Source: G963666705 sp963666705
GTDB taxonomy: Bacteria; Pseudomonadota; Alphaproteobacteria; CADEGL01
Direction: 5' to 3'
DNA: 64,000 bases
NCBI GenBank assembly: GCA_963666705.2
Contig: CAXXKO010000028.1
Location: 110,402-174,401 of the forward strand
In this document: positions 25,665 through 34,336 of the stretch, one piece after another
Layout of the letters: every line of letters begins with the position of its first letter
Position numbering within the stretch: position 1 is the stretch's first letter
Made by a program: the position numbers and the translations under genes
The notes under the pieces: generated by a model
Seen by the model: only the letters and a program-made list of their open reading frames with translations
Databases searched by the model: none
What the model was told of the DNA's origin: nothing

Positions 25665-25878
25665 TTCGGGCCGGCGCCAACCCGCGCAACATGTCGGGCT
25701 ATGCCGCCGGACGCTGACCCGCGAGGCCGCGCGCGAGACCGTCGATCGATCAGCGGCGGCGCAGATTCCCCTGGGTGGCGAGGCGGGCCGCGAACACGGG
25801 CGGATCTGGCGCCTGGCCGGGCCGATCATCCTCTCCAACGTCTCGGCCTCGCTCCTCGGCGCGGCCGACACGGCCGTC

Positions 25879-27126
25879 ATGGGACACTTGCCCGATGCGG
25901 CCTATATCGGCGCCGTGGCGGTCGGCGCCCTCATCCTCAGCTACCTGCTGTGGATCTTCGGTTTTCTCCGCATGTCGACCACGGGCCTGACCGCCCAAGC
26001 CTTCGGCGCCCGCGATATGGGCGAGCTGCGCGCCCTGCTCGCACGCAGCCTGCTGCTGGCCGTCGCCATCGGCGGCGTCCTGGTGGCGTTGCAGTCGCCC
26101 ATGAGCCGGCTCGCGTTCTCGATCATCGAAGCGAGCGATCGGGTCGCCGCGCTCTCCGAGGCCTATTTCAACATCCGCATCTGGGGCCTGCCCGGGGCGC
26201 TCGCCATTTTCGCCGTGACCGGTTGGCTGATCGGCGTGCAGCGAACCGGGGCGGCCCTCGTCCTACAGCTTGGATTCAACGGCCTCAACCTGGTGCTCGA
26301 CCTCCTCTTCGTGCTCGGCTTTGGCTGGGGTATCGAGGGCGTCGCGATCGGCACCGTCATCGCCGAATACAGCGGCCTCGAGATCGGCCTGCGGCTGGTG
26401 CGCGGGACACTGGGCGGGTTCGGCGGCCATGCCGAGTGGGGCGCCATCCTCGACCGCGCGCGCCTGCGCGCGCTCCTCGGCATCAACCTGAACGTCTTTA
26501 TTCGCTCCATCCTCATCGTCTCGGCCATCGCCTACATGACCGTGGTCGGCGCCCGGTTCGGCGACGCCGTCCTCGCGGCCAACGCGATCCTGCTCCTGTT
26601 CCAGACCTTCATGGGCCAGGCGCTCGATGGCTTCGCCTTCGCCGCCGAGGCCCTGGTGGGCAGCGCCATCGGCGCGCGCGACCGGGCGCGTTACAGGAGT
26701 GCTGTGCGGGTCGCGGTCTTCTGGTCGCTCGCCGCCGCCATCGCCTTCGCGCTCCTCTTCGCCACCTTGGGCGAGCTCGTCATCGCCGGCCTCACGGACC
26801 TGCCCGAAGTTCGCGCCGCGGCGCGGGAATACCTGCCCTGGACGGCGGCGGCGCCACTCATCCTCGTCTGGAGCTACCTGCTCGACGGCATCTTCATCGG
26901 CGCCACGCGCACGGCTGAGATGCGCAACGCCATGATCCTTTCGGTGCTGATCTACGCGGGCGCCCTGTGGCTCCTCGTCCCGGCCTGGGGCAACCACGGG
27001 CTATGGGCGGCCTACATCATCCTCGCCGTCGCCCGCGCCCTGACCCTCGCACCCCTCTACCCCCGTATCGAGCGCGCCATCACGCCACCTGAAAGCCGCG
27101 GGCATAGGGGTCGCGCTCGTCGATGA
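25879..27126 (+). CDS. MATE/DinF-family efflux transporter (N-terminal start unclear)
   Basis: At least 415 residues with about eleven hydrophobic segments; conserved patches GFLRMSTTGLTAQAFGARD, RIWGLPGALAIFAVTGWLIG and LDGIFIGATRTAEMRNAMIL are typical of DinF-like MATE carriers (Na+ or H+ driven drug/metabolite export). The same frame is open upstream from 25648 and encodes a plausible first helix (IWRLAGPIILSNVSASLLGA at about 25798-25857), but has no ATG, GTG or TTG before 25879. Either a CTG (25714) is used, the true start is hidden by a frameshift, or the protein lost its first helix. It overlaps the convergent epimerase gene by 47 bp. Confidence 0.8.
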   Translation: MGHLPDAAYIGAVAVGALILSYLLWIFGFLRMSTTGLTAQAFGARDMGELRALLARSLLLAVAIGGVLVALQSPMSRLAFSIIEASDRVAALSEAYFNIRIWGLPGALAIFAVTGWLIGVQRTGAALVLQLGFNGLNLVLDLLFVLGFGWGIEGVAIGTVIAEYSGLEIGLRLVRGTLGGFGGHAEWGAILDRARLRALLGINLNVFIRSILIVSAIAYMTVVGARFGDAVLAANAILLLFQTFMGQALDGFAFAAEALVGSAIGARDRARYRSAVRVAVFWSLAAAIAFALLFATLGELVIAGLTDLPEVRAAAREYLPWTAAAPLILVWSYLLDGIFIGATRTAEMRNAMILSVLIYAGALWLLVPAWGNHGLWAAYIILAVARALTLAPLYPRIERAITPPESRGHRGRARR

Positions 27127-28081
27127 AGATGGTGTTGTAGCCCGTGATGCGGGCCCAGCCCTCGACGCTCGGCAAGATGGCCTCGTGGTTGCCCACCCGC
27201 GCGCGGCCCTCGACGCGGCCGCGGAAGGTGCTGCCGATGATGCTCTCATGCACGAACTCGTCGCCGGGCGAGAGCTCGCCACGCGCCGCCAGGAGCGCCA
27301 TGCGCGCCGAGGTGCCGGTGCCGCAGGGCGAGCGGTCGATGGCCTTCTCGCCGCAGAACACCGCGTTTCGCCCGTGGGCGCCCGCGGCCTTGGGGGACCC
27401 TGTCCACATGATGTGCTCGATGCCGCGGATGGTTTCGTCCTCGGGATGGACGCAATCGATGGCTTCGTTGATTCGCGCGCGCAATAGCGGGCTCAGGCGG
27501 ATGATGTCGAGCGAGCCGAGCTGTTCGAGATCCCTATAATTCCCCTGCGGCTCGAGGATGGCGTAGAAGTTGCCGCCATAGGCGATATCGAAGCTGAGGG
27601 CCCCGAGCTCCGGGCACTCGACGGTGATGCCCGTCGCATAGACGAAGGACGGCACGTTGTCGAGGCGCACCCGCTCCACATGCTCGCCCTGCATCTCGTA
27701 ATGGGCGGTGACCACGCCGGCCGGGGTGTCGAGCCGGACCACGCCCGGCTCGCGCGGCTTGACGATGCCGCGCTCGACCGCGACCGTCACAGTGCCCATG
27801 GTGCCGTGGCCGCACATGGGCAGCGAGCCGCTGACTTCGATGAAGACCACGCCCATGTCGCAGTCGTCCCGCGTCGAGGGATAGAGGATGCTGCCCGACA
27901 TGATGTCGTGGCCGCGCGGCTCGAACATGAGGCCGGTGCGGATCCAGTCGTGATGGGCGAGGAAGTCCTGGCGCCGCGCGCTTGCGTTCGTGCCGTCGAG
28001 CACCGGCGCACCGCCCACCACCACCCGCACCGGGCAGCCGCAGGTGTGGGAATCGACGCAGAAAAAGGTGCTGACCGCCAT
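27080..28081 (-). CDS. Proline racemase family, probable 4-hydroxyproline 2-epimerase
   Basis: 333 residues from ATG 28081. Both catalytic cysteines are present: Cys90 in MCGHGTMG and Cys253 in SPCGTGTSARMA, the Cys/Cys pair of racemases/epimerases rather than the Cys/Thr of the dehydratases. It would interconvert trans-4-hydroxy-L-proline and cis-4-hydroxy-D-proline. It is divergent from two D-amino-acid dehydrogenase genes 161 bp away and near a DapA-family gene, which is the classic hydroxyproline degradation set, so the epimerase call is preferred to plain proline racemase. Confidence 0.88.
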   Translation of the reverse strand: MAVSTFFCVDSHTCGCPVRVVVGGAPVLDGTNASARRQDFLAHHDWIRTGLMFEPRGHDIMSGSILYPSTRDDCDMGVVFIEVSGSLPMCGHGTMGTVTVAVERGIVKPREPGVVRLDTPAGVVTAHYEMQGEHVERVRLDNVPSFVYATGITVECPELGALSFDIAYGGNFYAILEPQGNYRDLEQLGSLDIIRLSPLLRARINEAIDCVHPEDETIRGIEHIMWTGSPKAAGAHGRNAVFCGEKAIDRSPCGTGTSARMALLAARGELSPGDEFVHESIIGSTFRGRVEGRARVGNHEAILPSVEGWARITGYNTIFIDERDPYARGFQVA

Positions 28082-28242
28082 CCGTTCACCCCGTCGGATC
28101 GAGCACGGCCACCGAGCCGGCCGCATGTCCGGTTAGGTGCCACAGCGCGGATCGCATTGCAACAAGGCGACGACCGACGAGTGCTTGGCGCGGCCCCGCG
28201 CACGGTCTAGGCTGCGGCCGACCGCGCGGCGGGATCGGGGGG

Positions 28243-29508
28243 ATGAGCATGGTCGAGGCCGGCAAGGGGAGCACCCAACACGTCACCGTGATCGGCGCGG
28301 GCGTGGTCGGCATGGCATGCGCGGTGCAGCTCCAGCGCGCGGGCCATACGGTCACCGTCATCGACCGGGTGCCGCCAGGCGAATCCTGCTCCTTCGGCAA
28401 CGCGGGCGGCATACCCTCGACCCACTCCTTCCCGCTGGCCCTACCCGGCACCATATGGAAGGTGCCCGGCTACCTCTTCGATCCACTCGGCCCCCTCGCG
28501 CTCAGGTGGGCGCATCTTCCGCGCCTCATGCCCTGGCTGTGGCGTTTTCTGCGGGCGAGCACGCCGGGGGCCATCGCTGGCTCCTTCGATGCCATCTCGG
28601 CGCTCATGCGCCAGGCCCACGACGACTGGACGCCACTCCTCCACGAGGCCGGCATCGATGCGGACGTCCGGCCCATCGGCGGCATCTCGCCCTACCCGAG
28701 CGAGCGGGCGCTCGAGAAGGACGCGCGCATGTGGCGCCTGCTCCAGGACCGGGGCCTTGCGGTCGAGCGGCTCGGGCGGGACGAGCTGCGCCAGCTCGAG
28801 CCCACCCTCTCCGACCGCTACCAATGCGCCATGTTCGAGCCCGACTGGTGGCGCGCGCTCGACCCCTACCAGGTCGTGCGCGGCCTGGCCGAGCAATTCA
28901 CGCGGCGCGGCGGGACGATCCTGCGCGAGGTCGTGAGCGATATCGAGATCGGCCCCCAGGGCCCCGACGCCGTGCGCACCAACTTCGGCGTCCGGCCCGT
29001 CGAGACGCTCGTCATCGCGGCCGGCGCCTGGTCCCACCGCCTCGCCGCCCAGCTCGGCAGCCCGGTGCCGCTCGAAAGCTGCCGCGGCTACCACATCACC
29101 ATGCCCGACCCCGGGGTGATGCCGCGCAATATGGTGCTGCCGCCCGATTTCCAATGCGCGATCACGCCCATGTCCATGGGGCTGCGCGTCGCCGGCACGG
29201 CCGAGTTCGCCGGCGTCAATTCGTCGCCCGACTGGCGCCGGGCGCGCAAGCTCGCCGCGGTCGCCCGCGCCGTGTTCCCCGGAATCAACACCGAAGGCCA
29301 TACCCAGTGGGCCGGCGACCGGCCGGTCCTGCCCGATTCCGTGCCCGTAATCGGCCGCTCGCCCCGCCATGCCAACACTTTCTACGCCTTCGGCCACGGC
29401 TTCTACGGCCTGACGCTCAGCGCCGTCACCGGGCGCCTGGTGTCCGAGCTCGTGGCCGGGCAGGCACCCGCCACCAACCTCACACCCTACAAGATCGACC
29501 GGTTCTAG
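28243..29508 (+). CDS. DadA-like FAD-dependent D-amino-acid dehydrogenase (paralogue 1)
   Basis: 421 residues; an ATG at 28249 is an alternative start. Dinucleotide motif VTVIGAGVVGMACAVQLQRAGH, CSFGNAGGIPSTHSFP, and the C-terminal FAD loop WAGDRPVLPDSVPVIGRSP fit the DAO/DadA family. In this context the substrate is probably cis-4-hydroxy-D-proline, giving 1-pyrroline-4-hydroxy-2-carboxylate with electrons passed to the respiratory chain. The next gene begins 8 bp later and is a clear paralogue (shared LDPTGPLALRW-like and YKIDRF endings), so they form a two-gene operon. Confidence 0.87.
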   Translation: MSMVEAGKGSTQHVTVIGAGVVGMACAVQLQRAGHTVTVIDRVPPGESCSFGNAGGIPSTHSFPLALPGTIWKVPGYLFDPLGPLALRWAHLPRLMPWLWRFLRASTPGAIAGSFDAISALMRQAHDDWTPLLHEAGIDADVRPIGGISPYPSERALEKDARMWRLLQDRGLAVERLGRDELRQLEPTLSDRYQCAMFEPDWWRALDPYQVVRGLAEQFTRRGGTILREVVSDIEIGPQGPDAVRTNFGVRPVETLVIAAGAWSHRLAAQLGSPVPLESCRGYHITMPDPGVMPRNMVLPPDFQCAITPMSMGLRVAGTAEFAGVNSSPDWRRARKLAAVARAVFPGINTEGHTQWAGDRPVLPDSVPVIGRSPRHANTFYAFGHGFYGLTLSAVTGRLVSELVAGQAPATNLTPYKIDRF

Positions 29509-29516
29509 GGGCCGTG

Positions 29517-30779
29517 ATGCCACAGGGGGAATCGAGGCCGTCCGCCCGCCACGTCGCCGTCATCGGCGCCGGCGTCATCGGCATGGGCTGCGCCGCCTAC
29601 CTCCAGCGCGACGGCCACCGGGTCACGGTGATCGACCGCCTGCCGCCCGGCATGGCGTGCTCGTGGGGCAACACGGGCGGCCTCGGGGTCAGCTCCATCC
29701 CGCCGATCTCGATGCCGGGCGTCGCGGCCAAGGTGCCGAAATGGCTGCTCGATCCGACCGGGCCGCTGGCGCTGCGCTGGGGCCATCTGCCCCGCCTCCT
29801 GCCCTGGCTGGTCCGCTTCATCCGCGCCGGGCGGCTCGACCGGGTCGAGGCGATCACGGACGCGCTCGCGGCCCTCTTCGCGCCCTCCTACGAGGCGTGG
29901 GAGCCCCTCTTCCAGGCCGCCGGTCTCGGCAACCTGGTCCACCATTCGGGCGTCCTGCACCTCTATCCCGACCGCGCCGCCTTCGAGGCCGATTCCCTCC
30001 AGTGGAAGCTGCGCACGGACCGGGGCTTCCCCTTCGAGACCCTCGACCGCGCGGCGCTCGTCGCGCGCGAGCCGGACATCGGCCCCGCGCGCGCCTTCGC
30101 CGTCTACGAAGCCTCCTGGCGCCGGGTCGCCGACCCCTACCGCATCGTCAAGGGCCTGGCCGAGCATTTCGTGAGGGAGGGCGGCATCATCCGCGAGGCC
30201 GAGGTGACGGGTTTCGAGGCCGCGGACGGCGCGGTGCGCGCCGCGCGCCTTGGTGGCGAGAGGATCGAGGCCGACATTTTCGTGATCGCCGCCGGCGCCT
30301 GGTCGCACCGGCTCTCGGCCCGGCTCGGCGACCCGGCGCCGCTCGAAAGCCAGCGCGGCTATCACGTCACCTTCCCCGCGCCCGGCGTCGCGGTCCGCCA
30401 CCTCCTCCTCGACTCGGTGGCCAAGATGGCCGTCACGCCCATGGAGATGGGCCTGCGCGCGGGTGGGACCTCGGAGTTCGCGGGCGTCGACGCGCCGCCC
30501 GACTGGCGCCGGGCCGAAGCGCTCGTCGCCTGGTCGCGCGCGCTGTTCCCGACGCTCGAGACGGCCGGCTACACCCGGTGGGCGGGTGACCGCCCGCTGC
30601 TGCCCGACTCGCTGCCCGCGATCGGCCCGTCGCCCGCTTTCGCCAATGTCCAATACGCCTTCGGCCACAGCCACGCCGGCCTGGCACTCGGCGGCATGAC
30701 CGGCCGCCTGATCGCCGGCCTGGTGGCCGGGCGCGCGCCCGAGATCGACCTCGCGCCCTACCGCATCGACCGCTTCTAG
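29517..30779 (+). CDS. DadA-like FAD-dependent D-amino-acid dehydrogenase (paralogue 2)
   Basis: 420 residues from ATG 29517 (a GTG one codon upstream is possible). Motifs VAVIGAGVIGMGCAAYLQRD, CSWGNTGGLGVSSIPP, VIAAGAWSHRLSARLGDPAP and WAGDRPLLPDSLPAIGPSP mirror the preceding gene. The tandem arrangement points to duplication with possible substrate divergence. Overlapping its stop is a strong hairpin at 30779-30807. Confidence 0.87.
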   Translation: MPQGESRPSARHVAVIGAGVIGMGCAAYLQRDGHRVTVIDRLPPGMACSWGNTGGLGVSSIPPISMPGVAAKVPKWLLDPTGPLALRWGHLPRLLPWLVRFIRAGRLDRVEAITDALAALFAPSYEAWEPLFQAAGLGNLVHHSGVLHLYPDRAAFEADSLQWKLRTDRGFPFETLDRAALVAREPDIGPARAFAVYEASWRRVADPYRIVKGLAEHFVREGGIIREAEVTGFEAADGAVRAARLGGERIEADIFVIAAGAWSHRLSARLGDPAPLESQRGYHVTFPAPGVAVRHLLLDSVAKMAVTPMEMGLRAGGTSEFAGVDAPPDWRRAEALVAWSRALFPTLETAGYTRWAGDRPLLPDSLPAIGPSPAFANVQYAFGHSHAGLALGGMTGRLIAGLVAGRAPEIDLAPYRIDRF

Positions 30780-30807
30780 AGCGTTTCCAGTTCGACTGGA
30801 ATCGCTC
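30779..30807. terminator. Perfect-stem hairpin after the dehydrogenase pair
   Basis: GAGCG-t-TTCCAGT-TCG-ACTGGAA-t-CGCTC: twelve paired bases with one T/T mismatch. It lies directly at the stop codon of the upstream gene. There is no T-run, so it may be an intergenic repeat or RNA-stabilising hairpin rather than a simple terminator. The remaining bases to 30921 are GC-rich with no gene. Confidence 0.5.
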
Positions 30808-30921
30808 CAGGCCGCAAGGCGGCCCGCCGGTCGTCCGGCGCGCCCGCGCGGACCTCTTGGTCCGCTGCCGCGAGCGACAAAAAAGGCTAGAGTGGGTCCG
30901 ATCGAAGCGGAATCGCTCGAG

Positions 30922-31183
30922 TACCCACTATCATAATTCCGTGTGCCATACGACGACGCCCCGAGGTTCCCGGCTAGGAGCGTGGCGCGCCGTGATGCCG
31001 GGGCATCACAAGCGGCGCGCGACGACGTCCGGGGGCCTCGGGGTGCCGCCCTACGGGTCGCTTTTCCCGCCCCCTCGGGGCGTCGGGGATGCTTGACGAT
31101 GCCCCGGCATCGCCGGCGCACCCCCTCCTACCGAGGAGACGGGAAAAGCGATCGTATGGCACACGGAATTATGATAGTGGGTA
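30922..31183. repeat. 262 bp MITE, copy B (inverted relative to copy A)
   Basis: Perfect terminal inverted repeats of about 32 bp beginning TACCCACTATCATAATTCCG. Same length as copy A at 15035-15296 and about 95% identical in inverted orientation, with the same internal palindromes. Both arms here read CACTATCAT where both arms of copy A read CACTTTCAT, a paired change. Flanks are CGAG and CTAG. It ends 4 bp from the stop codon of the SDR gene. Confidence 0.87.
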
Positions 31184-31187
31184 CTAG

Positions 31188-31946
31188 TCAGATTCCGACG
31201 ATGAACTCGCCGCCGTTGGGCGATATCACCTGGCCGGTGATGAAACCCGCCTCTGCGCTGGCGAGGAATGCCGCCGCCTCGGCAATGTCCGAGGGCTCGC
31301 CCACCCGCCCGATGAGGATATCCTCCTCCACGAGCTTGCGCATTTCGGCCGGGGTGCGGTTGAGGCGGGTCTGTTCGGTCATGATGACGCCGGGCGCCAC
31401 CGCGTTCACGCAAATGCCCCAGGGCGCGAGCTCCCTGGCCCAGGCCTTGGTAAGGCCGAGAATCGCCGCCTTGGCGCCGCAATAGTGACTGTCCAGGTGC
31501 CAGCCGCACATGCCCCAGGCGGAAGAGGTGTTGACGATCCTGCCGAATTTGCGCGCCTTCATGCCGGGGACGACGGCCTGGGTCGTGAAGAAGGTGCCCT
31601 TGACGTGGGTATCGAACATCCAGTCGAAATCGGCCTCGGTGACCGCCTCGATGGTCTGCTTCTTGTGCACGCCGGCATTGTTGATCAGCACATCGATACG
31701 GCCGGCCGCCGCCTCGGCCGCCGCGATCTCCCGGCCCATGGCATCGAGGTCCGCCACATCGCACGCGAAGGCCGTGGCCACCCCGCCGGCCGCTTCGATG
31801 AGCGTCGCGGTCTCGGCCGCGCTGGCGCCGTTTATATCCTGGACGATGACCTGGGCGCCGCGCGCGCCGAACGTCAGCGCGTGCTGTCGCCCGATGCCCT
31901 GGGCCGCACCGGTGACCAGCACGACCTTGCCCTCGAATCCCGTCAC
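31188..31946 (-). CDS. Short-chain dehydrogenase/reductase (SDR)
   Basis: 252 residues. Cofactor motif TGAAQGIG, structural motif NNAG at 89-92, catalytic Ser141, Tyr155 and Lys159 (HYCGAKAAILGLTKA), and the C-terminal ASAEAGFITGQVISPNGGEF complete a classical SDR. Asp37 after the second strand (IVQDING) favours NAD(H). Substrate unknown. It is transcribed towards MITE copy B, whose end is immediately after the TGA stop, so its transcript 3' end is probably set by the MITE. Confidence 0.9.
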   Translation of the reverse strand: MTGFEGKVVLVTGAAQGIGRQHALTFGARGAQVIVQDINGASAAETATLIEAAGGVATAFACDVADLDAMGREIAAAEAAAGRIDVLINNAGVHKKQTIEAVTEADFDWMFDTHVKGTFFTTQAVVPGMKARKFGRIVNTSSAWGMCGWHLDSHYCGAKAAILGLTKAWARELAPWGICVNAVAPGVIMTEQTRLNRTPAEMRKLVEEDILIGRVGEPSDIAEAAAFLASAEAGFITGQVISPNGGEFIVGI

Positions 31947-32240
31947 CGGCCTGCTCCCTCGCCCTTCGCCATCGGATGGCCGACGCTATACCAGCGCCAG
32001 GGGGCGGGCAACAGGGCCGATCGGCGCGCGATTGTCGCGGCAAGCCTGGTGGCCCAACGGTGGCCGGCGGGCGCGCCCGGTCTCCGACTCCGCGCTTGCG
32101 GCATGGCTTCGTTGCGCTTACCTTGCGGCGGAATTTGGGGCCGCCTCGTCGGCCGAGCTGCTGGCCGCGCTTTAGTCGCGCGCGGGTCCACGGGCAGCGT
32201 TCCGGGCCGGGCGCCATCCGGCCAGAGAGGGAGATCCGAT

Positions 32241-33122
32241 ATGGAGACCAGGGGCATTCTCACGCCGACGCTCACGCCGTTCGACGATGACGGCGAGGTG
32301 GACTTCGACGCCTACGAGCGTCTGCTCGACAAGCTGATCGCGGAGGGCATTCACACCATCATCCCCTGCGGGACGACGGGCGAATACCAGCTCCTGTCCA
32401 TGGAAGAGCGCAAGGAGATCATGAAGTTCGTCGCCGAGAAGGTGAACGGCCACGCGACCCTCTTCGCCGGCACCAACGCCCCCGCGACGCGCGACGTGAT
32501 CGATCTGAGCCTCTATGCCAAGGACCTCGGTTACGAAGGCCTGATGCTGGCCGCGCCCTATTACTCGCTGCCGACGACGGACGAGCTCATCACCCACTTC
32601 AAGACCATCGCCGCGAAGGTCGGCCTGCCGATCCTGCTCTATAACTTCCCGGCGCGCACCGGCGTTGACCTCGGCGAGGCGTTCCTCGATGGGATGCGCG
32701 ACACCAAGCAGGTCTTCGGCATCAAGGAGAGCAGCGGCTCGATGGAGCGCATGCACGAGATCCTGGTCAATTTCAGCGATCGCTACCAGCTCGTCTGCGG
32801 CGCCGACGACCAGGCGCTCGAATACTTCGTCTGGGGTGTCAAGGGCTGGGTCGCGGGCGCCAGCAACATGCTGCCCAAGCAGCACTTGGAGCTCTACGAG
32901 GCCGTCGTCGAGAAGCGCGACATCGAAGGCGGTGTCGCCATCATGCGCAAGCTCCTGCCCATCTTCATGCTCATGGAACAGGGCGGCAAGTACCTGCAGT
33001 ACTGCAAGTACGGCTGCGAGCTCGGCGGCTATCCCGTGGGCGGCGTGCGGGCGCCCTACCAGGGCCTGGAATCGGCCGACCGGCAGAAGTTCACCGAGCT
33101 CTACGAGCTCGCGACCTCCTGA
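32241..33122 (+). CDS. DapA-family lyase, probable 1-pyrroline-4-hydroxy-2-carboxylate deaminase
   Basis: 293 residues from ATG 32241 behind AGAGAGGGAG. The (beta/alpha)8 family residues are present: GTTGE (Thr45-Thr46), Tyr134 in YNFPARTG, Schiff-base Lys162 in GIKESSGS. Family members include dihydrodipicolinate synthase, N-acetylneuraminate lyase and the hydroxyproline-pathway deaminase. Because an epimerase and D-amino-acid dehydrogenases are close by and no lysine biosynthesis genes are, the deaminase role (giving 2-oxoglutarate semialdehyde) is the best inference. It precedes another DAO-family oxidase. Confidence 0.82.
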   Translation: METRGILTPTLTPFDDDGEVDFDAYERLLDKLIAEGIHTIIPCGTTGEYQLLSMEERKEIMKFVAEKVNGHATLFAGTNAPATRDVIDLSLYAKDLGYEGLMLAAPYYSLPTTDELITHFKTIAAKVGLPILLYNFPARTGVDLGEAFLDGMRDTKQVFGIKESSGSMERMHEILVNFSDRYQLVCGADDQALEYFVWGVKGWVAGASNMLPKQHLELYEAVVEKRDIEGGVAIMRKLLPIFMLMEQGGKYLQYCKYGCELGGYPVGGVRAPYQGLESADRQKFTELYELATS

Positions 33123-33175
33123 CGGCGCGCACCGCGGCGCCCGCCTCGGCGGGCCGCCGCCGCGCCATTCGCCCC

Positions 33176-34279
33176 ATGCTTCGCGACGCCGAGATCACCA
33201 TCGTCGGCGCCGGCATCATGGGCCTTTGCACGGGCCTCTACCTGGCCCGGGCGGGCCGCGACGTCCTGATCCTCGACCGCGGCGACCCGTGGGGCGAATC
33301 ATCGGGCGCCAATGCCGGCACCCTCGGCATCCTCGCCATGCCCATCGACACTCTTCCCGTAACGCGGAAGGCGCTGGCCATGTGGGAGGGCTTCGGCGAA
33401 GAGCTGGGTGCCGACGTTGGCTTCGCGCGCACGGGCGGCCTCTGCGTCGCCACCACCCCGGGGGAGGTCGAACGCCTGCGCGACACGGCCGCGCGCCAGG
33501 GCGAGGCGGGAATCGAGGCCGAATGGCACGAGGCCCAAACGCTCCGCGAATTCGCCCCATGGCTCGGCGCCGAGGTCCGCGCCGCCGCCTTCTGCTCGAT
33601 GGACGCGCTCTCCATCCCCCTACAGGCAGGCCCGGCGTTGGTCAACGCCGTCCGCGCGGCGGGCGCGCGCATCGCGGACGGCTGCGCTGTCACGGGGCTC
33701 GAGGCGCTGGATGGGCGCATCCGAATCGAAACCGGGGCCGGGGCGGTCACCTGTGGCGCCCTGGTGATCGCCGCCGGGGTCTGGTCCGGCTTCCTCGCCC
33801 GCATGCTCGGCTGCCGGCTGCCCATTTACGCCGACGTCAACATGCTCTCGATCACCGAGCCCGCGCCGCCGATCATGGACCAGGTGGTCACCCACATCGG
33901 CGGCATGTTGACGGTCAAGCAGTTTTCCAACGGGAGCTGCCTCATCGGCGGCGGCTGGCAGGGGCGCGGCGACGTGGCCTCGAACCGCCGGACGGTGGAC
34001 TACGGCAACGTCGTGCACAACATCCGTCTGGCCGCGCGCGTGATCCCGGGCCTCGAGGCCTTGCGCGTGGTGCGGAGCTGGGCCGGGTACGAGGGGGTCG
34101 CACGCGATTCCCTGCCGCTCTTCGGCCGCCTACCCGGTCAGGACAACGTCTATATCACGAGCTGCGTGCGCGGCGGCTACCTGACCGGCCCGGCGATGGG
34201 CTACTTCATGGCCGAGTTGATCCTGGAGGGCGCCACCTCCGTCCCCATGGACGGGTACGACCCGGCGCGCTTCCAATAA
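33176..34279 (+). CDS. DAO-family FAD-dependent oxidoreductase
   Basis: 367 residues. FAD motif ITIVGAGIMGLCTGLYLARA, WGESSGANAGTLGI, and VRSWAGYEGVARDSLPLFGR then CVRGGYLTGPAMGYFMAELI fit the DAO family (glycine/sarcosine oxidase and beta subunits of D-hydroxyproline dehydrogenases). It starts 53 bp after the DapA-family gene and is probably in the same operon. It is only distantly similar to the two DadA-like paralogues, so it likely acts on a different imino or amino acid. Confidence 0.83.
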   Translation: MLRDAEITIVGAGIMGLCTGLYLARAGRDVLILDRGDPWGESSGANAGTLGILAMPIDTLPVTRKALAMWEGFGEELGADVGFARTGGLCVATTPGEVERLRDTAARQGEAGIEAEWHEAQTLREFAPWLGAEVRAAAFCSMDALSIPLQAGPALVNAVRAAGARIADGCAVTGLEALDGRIRIETGAGAVTCGALVIAAGVWSGFLARMLGCRLPIYADVNMLSITEPAPPIMDQVVTHIGGMLTVKQFSNGSCLIGGGWQGRGDVASNRRTVDYGNVVHNIRLAARVIPGLEALRVVRSWAGYEGVARDSLPLFGRLPGQDNVYITSCVRGGYLTGPAMGYFMAELILEGATSVPMDGYDPARFQ

Positions 34280-34287
34280 CGGGAAAC

Positions 34288-34313
34288 GGCCCGCCACCAT
34301 CCGGGGGCGGGCC
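34288..34313. terminator. Bidirectional hairpin between convergent operons
   Basis: GGCCCGCC at 34288-34295 pairs with GGCGGGCC at 34306-34313 (8 bp stem, 10 nt loop). It lies between the stop of the DAO oxidase (34279) and the stop of livF (34337), where both transcripts need to end. No T-run on either side. Confidence 0.5.
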
Positions 34314-34336
34314 GCCACGAGTCCGCCCGCCCAGCC

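Noticed and set aside
28137..29516. Extension of the second DadA-like gene to 880 residues from 28137
   Set aside because: The added part overlaps the first DadA-like gene in another frame; the true start is ATG 29517, directly before the FAD motif.
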